Positions 1 to 5,812 of a DNA stretch of 5,922 bases are shown one piece after another. The stretch lies in the NCBI GenBank assembly GCA_021823635.1, contig JAKANT010000125.1:1-5922 (forward strand), in the 5' to 3' direction. Positions within the stretch are counted from its first letter, which is position 1. Each line of letters begins with the position of its first letter. The position numbers and the translations under genes were made by a program. Source of the DNA: Pseudomonadota bacterium (lineage in GTDB: Bacteria > Pseudomonadota > Gammaproteobacteria > Burkholderiales > Burkholderiaceae_F). The notes beneath the pieces were generated by a model. It was not told the DNA's origin and made no database searches. It saw only the letters and a list, made by a program, of their open reading frames with translations.

Positions 1-996
1 CTTGACCTTGTCCAGCCCGTAGTGATCCTCGTCGAGCACCTTCTGCGCATTCGCCAGATCGTTGTTGATCTTGCTCTTCTTCTTCCACGGCAGGCTGACC
101 AGGGTGTCGATGTAATTGCGCACCACCGTCGCCTCGGCCGACATCGGCGACATCAGCTTCAGCTTCTTCAGTTCGCTCTCGGCCTTCTGCCTGGCCTGTT
201 TCGGCATGCGGGCGGCCTTGATCTTCTTCTCGAGCTCCTCGAGGTCGGCGCCTTCCTCGCCCTCGCCGAGCTCCTTCTGGATCGCCTTGACTTGCTCGTT
301 CAGGTAGTACTCGCGCTGGCTCTTTTCCATCTGGCGCTTGACGCGCCCGCGGATGCGCTTCTCGACCTGCAGGATGTCGATCTCGGTTTCGAGCTGCCCG
401 AGCAGGTGTTCGAGCCGCTGCGTCAATCCCGCCATCTCCAGGATCTTCTGCTTCTGCTCGATCTTCAGCGGCAGGTGGGCCGCGATCGTATCGGCCAGGC
501 GGCCCGCGTCGTCGATGCCGGCGATCGATGTCAGGATCTCGGCCGGGATCTTCTTGTTCAGCTTCACGTACTGGTCGAACTGCGCGAACACCGCGCGCCG
601 CAGTGCCTCGACCTCGGCATTGGCGACCGCTTCCGGCGCGATCGGCGTCAGCTCGCAGGTGAAGTGGGTTCCGCCCTCTTCCATCACGTGGATGTGGGCG
701 CGCTGCGTTCCCTCAACCAGCACCTTGACGGTGCCGTCCGGTAGTTTCAGCAGTTGCAGGATGGTTGCGATACAGCCGATCGAGTAGATGTCTTCCGCGC
801 GCGGTTCGTCCTTGGCGGCGTTCTTCTGCGCCACCAGCATGATGCTTTTGCCGCTTTCCATCGCCGCCTCGAGCGCCTTGATCGACTTCGGCCGCCCGAC
901 GAACAGCGGGATCACCATGTGCGGGAAGACGACGACGTCGCGCAGCGGCAGCAGCCGCAGCGAGATGCGCACGGCAGGCAAGACGGTGCTGGACAT
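1..996 (-). CDS. lon: ATP-dependent protease Lon, N-terminal part (cut by window edge)
   Basis: Lon is a cytoplasmic AAA+ serine protease, a homohexamer that degrades misfolded and some regulatory proteins. The window encodes the first 332 residues and the frame is still open at base 1. Residues about 15-210 form the substrate-binding N domain, with the typical stretch PLRDVVVFPHMVIPLFVGRP near the start. Residues about 215-320 are the charged helical linker, including MEKSQREYYLNEQ from residue 223 and MSPMSAEATVVRNYIDTL. The last residues visible, HYGLDKVK, lie in other Lon proteins about 20-30 residues before the Walker A loop, so the ATPase and the Ser-Lys protease domains are outside the window. 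The ATG at 996-994 is chosen because AAGGA (1009-1005) sits 8 nt upstream and the N-terminus matches family length. A sigma-32-like promoter lies just upstream. Nothing suggests a broken gene; it is only cut by the edge. Confidence 0.96.
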   Translation of the reverse strand, partial: MSSTVLPAVRISLRLLPLRDVVVFPHMVIPLFVGRPKSIKALEAAMESGKSIMLVAQKNAAKDEPRAEDIYSIGCIATILQLLKLPDGTVKVLVEGTQRAHIHVMEEGGTHFTCELTPIAPEAVANAEVEALRRAVFAQFDQYVKLNKKIPAEILTSIAGIDDAGRLADTIAAHLPLKIEQKQKILEMAGLTQRLEHLLGQLETEIDILQVEKRIRGRVKRQMEKSQREYYLNEQVKAIQKELGEGEEGADLEELEKKIKAARMPKQARQKAESELKKLKLMSPMSAEATVVRNYIDTLVSLPWKKKSKINNDLANAQKVLDEDHYGLDKVK

Positions 997-1004
997 GAAT
1001 GGGG

Positions 1005-1009
1005 TCCTT
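1005..1009 (-). promoter_or_regulatory. Ribosome binding site of lon
   Basis: On the minus strand AAGGA stands 8 nt before the lon ATG (996-994). It fixes the start at this ATG. There is little room for anything else in the predicted leader of about 20 nt between the heat-shock promoter and the start codon. Confidence 0.7.
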
Positions 1010-1024
1010 AAATCGATGCCGCAA

Positions 1025-1052
1025 AGATGCGGATGAAAGCGGCAATCTCAAG
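1025..1052 (-). promoter_or_regulatory. Probable sigma-32 (heat-shock) promoter of lon
   Basis: Read on the minus strand, the -35 element CTTGAGA (1052-1046) and the -10 element CCGCATCT (1032-1025) are separated by 13 bp. The family consensus for RpoH/sigma-32 is CTTGAAA, a spacer of about 11-16 bp, then CCCCATNT; the match is 6 of 7 and 6 of the 7 specified -10 bases. Transcription would begin near 1017-1020, leaving a leader of about 20 nt with the ribosome binding site. Placement directly before lon, a classic heat-shock gene, supports the call. No comparable sigma-70 promoter was seen in this gap. Confidence 0.75.
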
Positions 1053-1067
1053 TGATGCGAACCGATA

Positions 1068-1086
1068 CCCGCGTCGAGGACGCGGG
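1068..1086 (-). terminator. GC-rich hairpin between clpX and lon, possible terminator
   Basis: A perfect 8-bp inverted repeat (CCCGCGTC and GACGCGGG) surrounds a 3-nt loop, 64 bp past the clpX stop codon. In the direction of transcription it is not followed by a run of T, so it is not a standard intrinsic terminator. It may stabilise the 3' end of the tig-clpP-clpX message, cause pausing, or act with Rho. It ends 15 bp before the -35 element of the lon promoter, which suits a boundary between two transcription units. Confidence 0.4.
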
Positions 1087-1150
1087 CAGCCACGAATTCA
1101 CTCTAGCACGGTAGCGCCACGACCGCCGCCCGCGACGGCCGCGCGCCGAG

Positions 1151-2416
1151 CTAACGCGGACCGCCCGCGACTTTCGGTTGGTCGGTGTACAGCAAGATGG
1201 GCCGCCCGCCGGCGACGGCGTTCTCGTCGACCACCACCTTGCTGACGTTCTTTAGGCTCGGCAGATCGAACATCACGTCCAGCAACACGCTCTCGACGAT
1301 CGAGCGCAGTCCGCGCGCGCCGGTGCGGCGCTTCAGCGCCTTCTTGGCGATCGCCGTCAACGCTTCGGGGCGCACCTCGAGGTCCACGCCTTCCATCGAC
1401 AGCAGGCGCTGGAACTGTTTGATCAGCGCGTTCTTCGGCTCGATCAGGATCTGTACGAGGGCCTGTTCGGACAGCTCGTCGAGCGTCGCCACCACCGGCA
1501 GCCGGCCGACCAACTCCGGAATCAGGCCGAACTTGATCAGGTCTTCGGGCTCGACGTCGCGCAGCAACTCGCCGACCGAGCGGCCGCTTTGGCCGATCAC
1601 CTCGGCGCCGAAGCCAATGCCGCTCTTTTCGGTGCGATTGCGGATGATCTTTTCGAGACCGTCGAACGCGCCACCGCAAATGAAAAGGATGTTGGTGGTG
1701 TCGATCTGCACGAAGTCCTGGTTCGGATGCTTGCGCCCGCCCTGCGGCGGCACCGCGGCGATCGTTCCCTCGATCAGCTTGAGCAATGCCTGCTGCACGC
1801 CCTCGCCGGAGACGTCGCGCGTGATCGACGGGTTCTCGCTCTTGCGCGAAATCTTGTCGATTTCGTCGATGTAGACGATTCCGCGTTGCGCCTTTTCGAC
1901 CTCGTAATTGCAGTTCTGCAGCAGCTTCTGGATGATGTTTTCGACGTCTTCGCCGACGTAGCCCGCCTCGGTCAGCGTGGTCGCGTCGGCGATCACGAAC
2001 GGTACGTTCAGCAGGCGCGCCAGCGTCTGCGCCAGCAGCGTCTTGCCCGAACCGGTCGGACCGATCAGCAGGATGTTGCTCTTCGCGAGTTCGACGTCGT
2101 CTTTCGCCGTCAAGTGTTTCAGGCGCTTGTAATGGTTGTAGACGGCGACCGCGAGGATGCGCTTGGCCTTGTCCTGCCCGATCACGTATTGGTCGAGGAT
2201 GGCCTTGATCTCGGTCGGGGTCGGCAAGTCGGAGCGCGCGCCCCCAGCCGCCGCCTCGCCGTTCGATTCATCGCGGATGATGTCGTTGCACAGGTCGATG
2301 CACTCATCGCAGATGAACACCGACGGGCCGGCGATCAGCTTCTTGACTTCATGCTGGCTCTTGCCGCAGAAGGAGCAATACAGCAGCTTTTCGCTCGAGC
2401 CTTTCTTGTCCGACAT
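1151..2416 (-). CDS. clpX: ATP-dependent Clp protease ATP-binding subunit ClpX
   Basis: ClpX is the AAA+ unfoldase that recognises tagged substrates (for example SsrA-tagged chains) and threads them into ClpP. The 421-residue product has the usual length (about 424 in E. coli) and every key motif. The N-terminal zinc-binding domain has Cys14, Cys17, Cys36 and Cys39. Walker A is GPTGSGKT at 119-126, the pore-1 loop GYVG at 152-155, Walker B IVYIDEID at 180-187, the RKH pore loop at 228-230, and the ClpP-docking loop IGFG at 267-270. A probable arginine finger is Arg305 in LVGRLP, and the sensor-2 motif GARGLRS is at 366-372. It starts 25 bp after clpP, so both are probably read from one transcript. 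The sequence before the ATG (a GGGG run) is a weak ribosome binding site. The only notable feature of the linker between zinc and AAA+ domains is an Ala/Gly-rich stretch at residues 54-60. Confidence 0.98.
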   Translation of the reverse strand: MSDKKGSSEKLLYCSFCGKSQHEVKKLIAGPSVFICDECIDLCNDIIRDESNGEAAAGGARSDLPTPTEIKAILDQYVIGQDKAKRILAVAVYNHYKRLKHLTAKDDVELAKSNILLIGPTGSGKTLLAQTLARLLNVPFVIADATTLTEAGYVGEDVENIIQKLLQNCNYEVEKAQRGIVYIDEIDKISRKSENPSITRDVSGEGVQQALLKLIEGTIAAVPPQGGRKHPNQDFVQIDTTNILFICGGAFDGLEKIIRNRTEKSGIGFGAEVIGQSGRSVGELLRDVEPEDLIKFGLIPELVGRLPVVATLDELSEQALVQILIEPKNALIKQFQRLLSMEGVDLEVRPEALTAIAKKALKRRTGARGLRSIVESVLLDVMFDLPSLKNVSKVVVDENAVAGGRPILLYTDQPKVAGGPR

Positions 2417-2441
2417 ATCCCCGTCTGCCCGCGCCCACGCG

Positions 2442-3068
2442 CTAACTGGTTTCGCCGCGCCTGTAGAAGATCTTGTCGATCAAGCCGTACTTTAATGCAT
2501 CCTCGGCCGACATGAAGTTGTCGCGGTCGCTGTCGGCGCGGATTTTGTCTACCGTTTGGCCGGTGCGCTCGGCCAGGATCTGATTGATGCGGTCGCGCAG
2601 GTAAAGGATTTCGCGCGCCTGGATCTCGATATCGGCCGCCTGCCCCTGCGAGCCGCCGGACGGCTGATGGATCATGATGCGGGAGTTGGGCAGCGCATAG
2701 CGCTTGCCGCGCGCGCCGGCGGCAAGCAGAAACGCCCCCATGCTGGCCGCCATGCCGACGCAGATCGTCGATACGTCCGGCTTGATGAACTGCATCGTGT
2801 CATAGATCGCCATGCCGGCATAGACGGAGCCGCCCGGCGAGTTGATGTACAGCGCGATGTCCTTGTCCGGATTCTCGGACTCCAGAAACAGCATCTGCGC
2901 AACCACCAGATTCGCGGTCTGCTCGTTGACCGGCCCGACCAGAAACACCACGCGGTCGCGCAACAGGCGCGAGTAGATGTCGTACGCCCGCTCGCCGCGC
3001 CCGCTCTGCTCGATCACGATCGGCACCATGCCGAGACCTTGCGGTTCGATGACGTCTTTGCTGCTCAT
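2442..3068 (-). CDS. clpP: ATP-dependent Clp protease proteolytic subunit ClpP
   Basis: ClpP is the serine peptidase that forms a double-heptamer barrel and degrades proteins delivered by ClpX or ClpA. The product is 208 residues, close to E. coli ClpP (207). The catalytic triad is visible as Ser109 in GMAASMG, His134 in MIHQPSGG, and Asp183 in SDRDNFM. The oxyanion-hole region INSPGGSV (75-82) and the segment FLVGPVNEQTAN (42-53) are intact. I chose the ATG at 3068-3066 (MSSKDVIEPQGLGMVP) because AGGAG lies 5 nt upstream; an in-frame ATG 21 bp earlier (3089) lacks a good ribosome binding site. As in other ClpP proteins, the first ten or so residues may be a cleaved propeptide. The gene lies 27 bp after tig and 25 bp before clpX, so coordinated expression with both is likely. 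Confidence 0.98.
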   Translation of the reverse strand: MSSKDVIEPQGLGMVPIVIEQSGRGERAYDIYSRLLRDRVVFLVGPVNEQTANLVVAQMLFLESENPDKDIALYINSPGGSVYAGMAIYDTMQFIKPDVSTICVGMAASMGAFLLAAGARGKRYALPNSRIMIHQPSGGSQGQAADIEIQAREILYLRDRINQILAERTGQTVDKIRADSDRDNFMSAEDALKYGLIDKIFYRRGETS

Positions 3069-3073
3069 GGCCA

Positions 3074-3078
3074 CTCCT
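3074..3078 (-). promoter_or_regulatory. Ribosome binding site that decides the clpP start
   Basis: AGGAG on the minus strand is 5 nt from the ATG at 3068-3066. It lies downstream of the alternative ATG at 3089 and therefore argues for the shorter, 208-residue ClpP. Confidence 0.75.
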
Positions 3079-3095
3079 GCGATGCCCAACCGCGG

Positions 3096-4403
3096 TCAGC
3101 GGCCGGGCCCCATCAATTCGTCGAATGCCACCGCAACCGGCACCGTCTGCGCCTGCTGCAGGACCCACCCGATGACGTTGTCTTCGGTCACCGCGCTCTC
3201 CAACTCGGCCAGCCGCTCGCGGTTGCTCAGGTACCACTGGATCACCTCGGACGGCTTCTCGTAGCTTTGCGCGATCTCCTCGATCGCCTTGCGGATCTGC
3301 TCCTGCCGCGCCTGCAGGCGCTGGCTGCGCACGATCTCCGCGATGATCAGACCAAGCCGCACGCGCCGTTGCGCCTGTTCGACGAACAGCTCGGGCGCAA
3401 GCGCCGCGTCGCCCTCGGTGGCCACACCGCGCGCGGCCAGATCGGCGCGCGCCATTTCGGCCAGACGCTGCTGTTCGGCCGCCACCAGGGACTTCGGCAG
3501 TTCGAACTGCGCCACCGACGCTAGCGCCTGCATCACCGCTTCACGCGTTCGCGAACGCAATCGCGCCGCAACTTCGCGTTCCAGGTTGGCTTTGATTTCG
3601 GCGCGCATCTTGGCCAGATCACCGTCGGCCACGCCCAGCGCGCGCGCAAACTCGGAATCGACTGGCGGCAACTGCGCCTCTTCGACCCGTTTGACGGTCA
3701 CCTCGAACGACGCCTGCCTGCCGGCCAGTTCGGTCGCGCGATAGTCGGCCGGAAACGCCAGGCTGAAGATCTTTCGCTCGCCGGCCCGCATCCCGCGTAC
3801 CGCGGCCTCGAACTCGGGCAGCATGCGGCCCTGCCCGAGCGTGAACGGGACGTCGCTGCCGCTGCCGCCAGCGAAAGGCGCGCCGTCGATCGAACCGACG
3901 AAATCGACCGTGACCCGGTCGCCGTCGGCGGCGGCCCGCTCGACCGGTTCGTAGCGCGCGCGCTGGCGCCGCATGATTTCGATCGTCTTGTCGATTTCCA
4001 CGTCACCGACCGGGCATTGCGGACGCTCGATACGCAGCGACGACAAATCCCCGATCCTCACTTCGGGCAGGACTTCGAAAGTGGCGGCGAACGCCAGCTC
4101 GCCGGCGCCAGTGGCCGCTTCCGCCTCGAGCCGCGGCGTTCCGGCCACGCGCAGATTGTTGGCGGTGACGGCGGCGTTGAACGCGGCGCCGAGCTTGTCG
4201 TTCAACACTTCGCTGTGCACCTGCGCGCCGTAGGACGCGGCCACCATTTTCAACGGCACCTTGCCCGGCCGGAAGCCCGGCATCTTCAACGAGCGCGCCA
4301 GCTTGGTCAGGCGTGCGTTGACCTCACGCTCCAACTCGGCGGCCGGCACCGTCAAATGGATACGGCGCTCAAGCGCGCCGAGAGTTTCGATCGTTGGCGA
4401 CAT
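3096..4403 (-). CDS. tig: Trigger factor (ribosome-associated chaperone and peptidyl-prolyl isomerase)
   Basis: Trigger factor docks at the ribosome exit tunnel and shields nascent chains. The product is 435 residues, near the family norm (432 in E. coli). The N-terminal ribosome-binding domain (about 1-115) carries the signature GFRPGKVP at 43-50. The FKBP-type isomerase domain covers about 155-245, recognised by DRVTVDFVGSIDG, the phrase FTLGQGRMLPEFEAAVRGM, and FPADY. The remaining residues form the helical chaperone arms and C-terminal domain. I place the start at the ATG at 4403-4401 (MSPTIETLGALERRI), with GGAAAG just upstream. An in-frame ATG at 4448 would add 15 residues that do not resemble the family and would start 1 nt from the tRNA. 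The gene begins 46 bp after tRNA-Leu with no visible terminator, and ends 27 bp before clpP. This tig-clpP-clpX-lon order is widespread in proteobacteria. Confidence 0.97.
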   Translation of the reverse strand: MSPTIETLGALERRIHLTVPAAELEREVNARLTKLARSLKMPGFRPGKVPLKMVAASYGAQVHSEVLNDKLGAAFNAAVTANNLRVAGTPRLEAEAATGAGELAFAATFEVLPEVRIGDLSSLRIERPQCPVGDVEIDKTIEIMRRQRARYEPVERAAADGDRVTVDFVGSIDGAPFAGGSGSDVPFTLGQGRMLPEFEAAVRGMRAGERKIFSLAFPADYRATELAGRQASFEVTVKRVEEAQLPPVDSEFARALGVADGDLAKMRAEIKANLEREVAARLRSRTREAVMQALASVAQFELPKSLVAAEQQRLAEMARADLAARGVATEGDAALAPELFVEQAQRRVRLGLIIAEIVRSQRLQARQEQIRKAIEEIAQSYEKPSEVIQWYLSNRERLAELESAVTEDNVIGWVLQQAQTVPVAVAFDELMGPGR

Positions 4404-4449
4404 GTCTTTCCGAAGAGAGGCGCCGACCCAGGCCGGGCGCTCGGTCATC
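4404..4449 (-). other. tRNA-Leu to tig spacer with imperfect hairpin
   Basis: The 46-bp spacer contains, on the minus strand, GAGCGCC (4442-4436) and GGCGCCTC (4425-4418), which can pair as a 7-bp stem with one bulged base. No T run follows, so this is not an intrinsic terminator. It could mark the processed 5' end of the tig message after the tRNA 3' end is trimmed. No separate tig promoter was recognised here. Confidence 0.3.
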
Positions 4450-4536
4450 TGGTGCGAAGGGTGGGACTCGAACCCACACGCCGGTGAAGGCGTCAGGACC
4501 TAAACCTGGTGCGTCTACCAATTTCGCCACCTTCGC
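4450..4536 (-). tRNA. tRNA-Leu, anticodon UAG
   Basis: The 87-nt gene folds as a class II tRNA. The acceptor stem GCGAAGG pairs perfectly with CCTTCGC, the discriminator base is A and the terminal CCA is encoded. The D arm contains GGTAGA, the anticodon loop is TTTAGGT with anticodon TAG (bases 4502-4500), the long variable arm has a CGCC/GGCG stem, and the T arm is GTGGG-TTCGAGT-CCCAC. Long variable arm, A discriminator and UAG anticodon identify a leucine tRNA reading CUN codons, chiefly CUA. The outermost anticodon-stem pair (27-43) is a C-A mismatch, leaving four standard pairs. The gene lies directly upstream of tig on the same strand. Confidence 0.96.
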
Positions 4537-4550
4537 GCGCGTCTCGGTGT

Positions 4551-4562
4551 GCCGCATGCGGC
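4551..4562. repeat. 12-bp perfect palindrome upstream of tRNA-Leu
   Basis: GCCGCATGCGGC is identical on both strands and lies 14 bp before the tRNA 5' end, inside the spacer divergent from hpnC. As RNA it could fold only as a 4-bp stem with a 4-nt loop; as DNA it could be a dimer-binding site. No known operator was recognised. Confidence 0.4.
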
Positions 4563-4581
4563 GGTACCGAAACCGCTTTCG

Positions 4582-4587
4582 ATTCTA
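4582..4587 (-). promoter_or_regulatory. Possible -10 element of the tRNA-Leu promoter
   Basis: TAGAAT on the minus strand matches the sigma-70 -10 consensus at 5 of 6 bases and lies 46 bp before the tRNA 5' end. No convincing -35 element is seen 15-19 bp upstream (the 17-bp position reads GCGGGA). The predicted leader of about 40 nt would carry a CGAAA/TTTCG inverted repeat (4569-4582) and the palindrome at 4551-4562. The call rests mainly on position. Confidence 0.35.
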
Positions 4588-4634
4588 AAGGAACCCCCGA
4601 CGAATCCCGCCACCGCGCGTGCTAGCTTCGCCGC

Positions 4635-5450
4635 GTGGGCGTCGGTCATTACGAGAACTTTCCGGTCGCTTCGCTGCTACTGCCGCGCCGCTTGCGCGCG
4701 CCGGTACGCGCCATCTATCGCTTCGCGCGCTGCGCCGACGACATTGCCGACGAAGGCGATCTGGCGCCGCCGATTCGCCTGCAGCGGCTGCAGCAAATGC
4801 AGGCGCAGCTCGACGCCATCGAGCGCGGCGCACCGAACGCATGGCCCGACCTGGCGGCCGCCGTGCGCGAGCACGCCTTGCCGCTGGCGCCCCTGCGCGA
4901 CCTTTTGTCGGCCTTCGTGCAGGACGTGCACGTGGCGCGTTACGCCGACTACGACGCACTGCTCGATTACTGCCGCCGCTCGGCCAATCCGATCGGCCGG
5001 CTGCTGTTGGCGCTGTACCGGCGCGCAGAGCCGCGACTCGAAGCCTGGTCCGATGCCATCTGCACCGGCCTGCAGCTGGTGAACTTCTGGCAGGACATCG
5101 CCTCCGATTACGCACGCGGCCGCATCTATTTGCCGCAGTCCGAGCTGGCGCGGTTCGGCATCGACGAGTCGGCGATCGCGGCCGGGCGCGTAGACGGCGC
5201 CTGGGGCTCGCTGCTGGCGGCGCAAACGGCGCGCGCGCGCGCGTTGCTCGTTTCGGGGCGGCCGCTGGTGCGCGCGCTGGGCGGCCGCGTCGGGCTGGAA
5301 CTGGCCCTCGTCATCGAGGGGGGACTGCGCATCGCCGAACGCATCGACGCCGTCGGCGGCGATGTATTTCGTCGTCGCCCGACGCTGCGTGCGCGAGACT
5401 GGTCGCTGCTGGCGATGCGCGCGTTGCGCGGCGGCACAATGGTGTCATGA
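4635..5450 (+). CDS. hpnC: Hydroxysqualene synthase HpnC (squalene/phytoene synthase family)
   Basis: HpnC belongs to the trans-isoprenyl diphosphate synthases. In the characterised bacterial pathway HpnD joins two farnesyl diphosphates to presqualene diphosphate, HpnC turns that into hydroxysqualene, and HpnE reduces it to squalene, the hopanoid precursor. The product has 271 residues, typical for the family. The first Asp-rich motif is DDIAD at 35-39 within YRFARCADDIADEGD, the middle motif is YCRRSANPIG at 112-121, and the second Asp-rich motif is NFWQDIASD at 150-158 followed by YARGRIYLP. The C-terminal FRRRPTLRARDW is also family-like. The start is GTG at 4635 (MGVGHYENFPVAS): an in-frame stop TAG at 4623-4625 excludes any earlier start, and the protein fits the family from its first residues. 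There is no Shine-Dalgarno sequence. The stop overlaps the hpnD start as ATGA, so the two are probably translationally coupled. Confidence 0.95.
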   Translation: MGVGHYENFPVASLLLPRRLRAPVRAIYRFARCADDIADEGDLAPPIRLQRLQQMQAQLDAIERGAPNAWPDLAAAVREHALPLAPLRDLLSAFVQDVHVARYADYDALLDYCRRSANPIGRLLLALYRRAEPRLEAWSDAICTGLQLVNFWQDIASDYARGRIYLPQSELARFGIDESAIAAGRVDGAWGSLLAAQTARARALLVSGRPLVRALGGRVGLELALVIEGGLRIAERIDAVGGDVFRRRPTLRARDWSLLAMRALRGGTMVS

Positions 5451-5812
5451 CGCCGGACGAGTACTGCCAGCAGAAGGCCGCCGCGAGCGGCTCGAGCTTT
5501 TACTACGCGTTCCTGTTTTTGCCACCGGAGAAGCGGCGCGCGATCACCGCGCTGTACGCGTATTGCCGCGAAGTCGACGACGCCGTCGACGAGGTGAGCG
5601 AGCCTGCCGTCGCTCAGGCCAAGCTCGCCTGGTGGGCGCAGGAGATCGATCGGCTGTATGCCGGCTCGCCGCAGCACCCGGTCACGCGTGCGCTGGCCCC
5701 GCATCTGGTTCCCTTCTCGATCGCGCGCGAACGTCTGTTGCAGATCCTCGAAGGCATGGAGATGGACTTGCGCCAGACCCGTTATCTCGACTACGTGTCG
5801 CATCCCGGATGA
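5447..5812 (+). CDS. hpnD: Presqualene diphosphate synthase HpnD, truncated
   Basis: HpnD condenses two farnesyl diphosphates to presqualene diphosphate. The N-terminus MTPDEYCQQKAAASGSSFYY, the first Asp-rich motif in YCREVDDAVDE (39-49; Asp44, Asp45, Asp48), and LAWWAQEIDRLYAGSPQHPVTRAL are clearly HpnD. The reading frame agrees with the family through GMEMDLRQTRYLDY (103-116), then gives five unrelated residues (VSHPG) and a TGA at 5810-5812. Family members are about 270-290 residues; this one is 121. The second Asp-rich motif and most of the active-site cavity are missing, so the product as encoded should be inactive. None of the three plus-strand frames after base 5794 resumes the expected sequence, so a simple frameshift is not the explanation. 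The start overlaps the hpnC stop. Causes could be an inserted element, a rearrangement or a wrong assembly join; the rest of hpnD could lie beyond the window. Confidence 0.9.
   Translation: MTPDEYCQQKAAASGSSFYYAFLFLPPEKRRAITALYAYCREVDDAVDEVSEPAVAQAKLAWWAQEIDRLYAGSPQHPVTRALAPHLVPFSIARERLLQILEGMEMDLRQTRYLDYVSHPG

Noticed and set aside
22..744. 240-codon open frame on the plus strand opposite lon
   Set aside because: It is Leu/Arg/Asp-rich with no recognisable domain, and lies antisense to a clearly conserved lon frame; typical shadow of a GC-rich gene.
1091..1150. Vegetative promoter after clpX (TAGAGT on the minus strand)
   Set aside because: Only 4 of 6 matches to a -10 element and no -35 element at a suitable distance; the sigma-32 match closer to lon is much better.
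1098..1679. 193-codon minus-strand frame overlapping the 3' half of clpX
   Set aside because: It is the shifted frame of clpX, extremely Arg-rich and low in complexity; clpX itself has every family motif here.
1589..2515. 308-codon plus-strand frame across clpX and the end of clpP
   Set aside because: Antisense shadow of two conserved genes with no domain of its own.
3069..3089. Longer ClpP starting at the ATG at 3089
   Set aside because: No good ribosome binding site; AGGAG at 3078-3074 points to the ATG at 3068.
2556..3524. 322-codon plus-strand frame across clpP and tig
   Set aside because: Antisense shadow, rich in His, Arg and Asp, spanning two real genes and their gap.
4404..4448. 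Longer trigger factor starting at the ATG at 4448
   Set aside because: The extra 15 residues do not match the family and would begin 1 nt from the tRNA; the ATG at 4403 has a better upstream sequence and the right length.
4619..5446. Upstream extension of the hpnD frame through hpnC, giving a 397-codon open frame
   Set aside because: The extra residues are Ala/Arg-rich and unlike any synthase, while hpnC in another frame is fully conserved. HpnD begins at its normal residue at 5447, so it is not a fusion.
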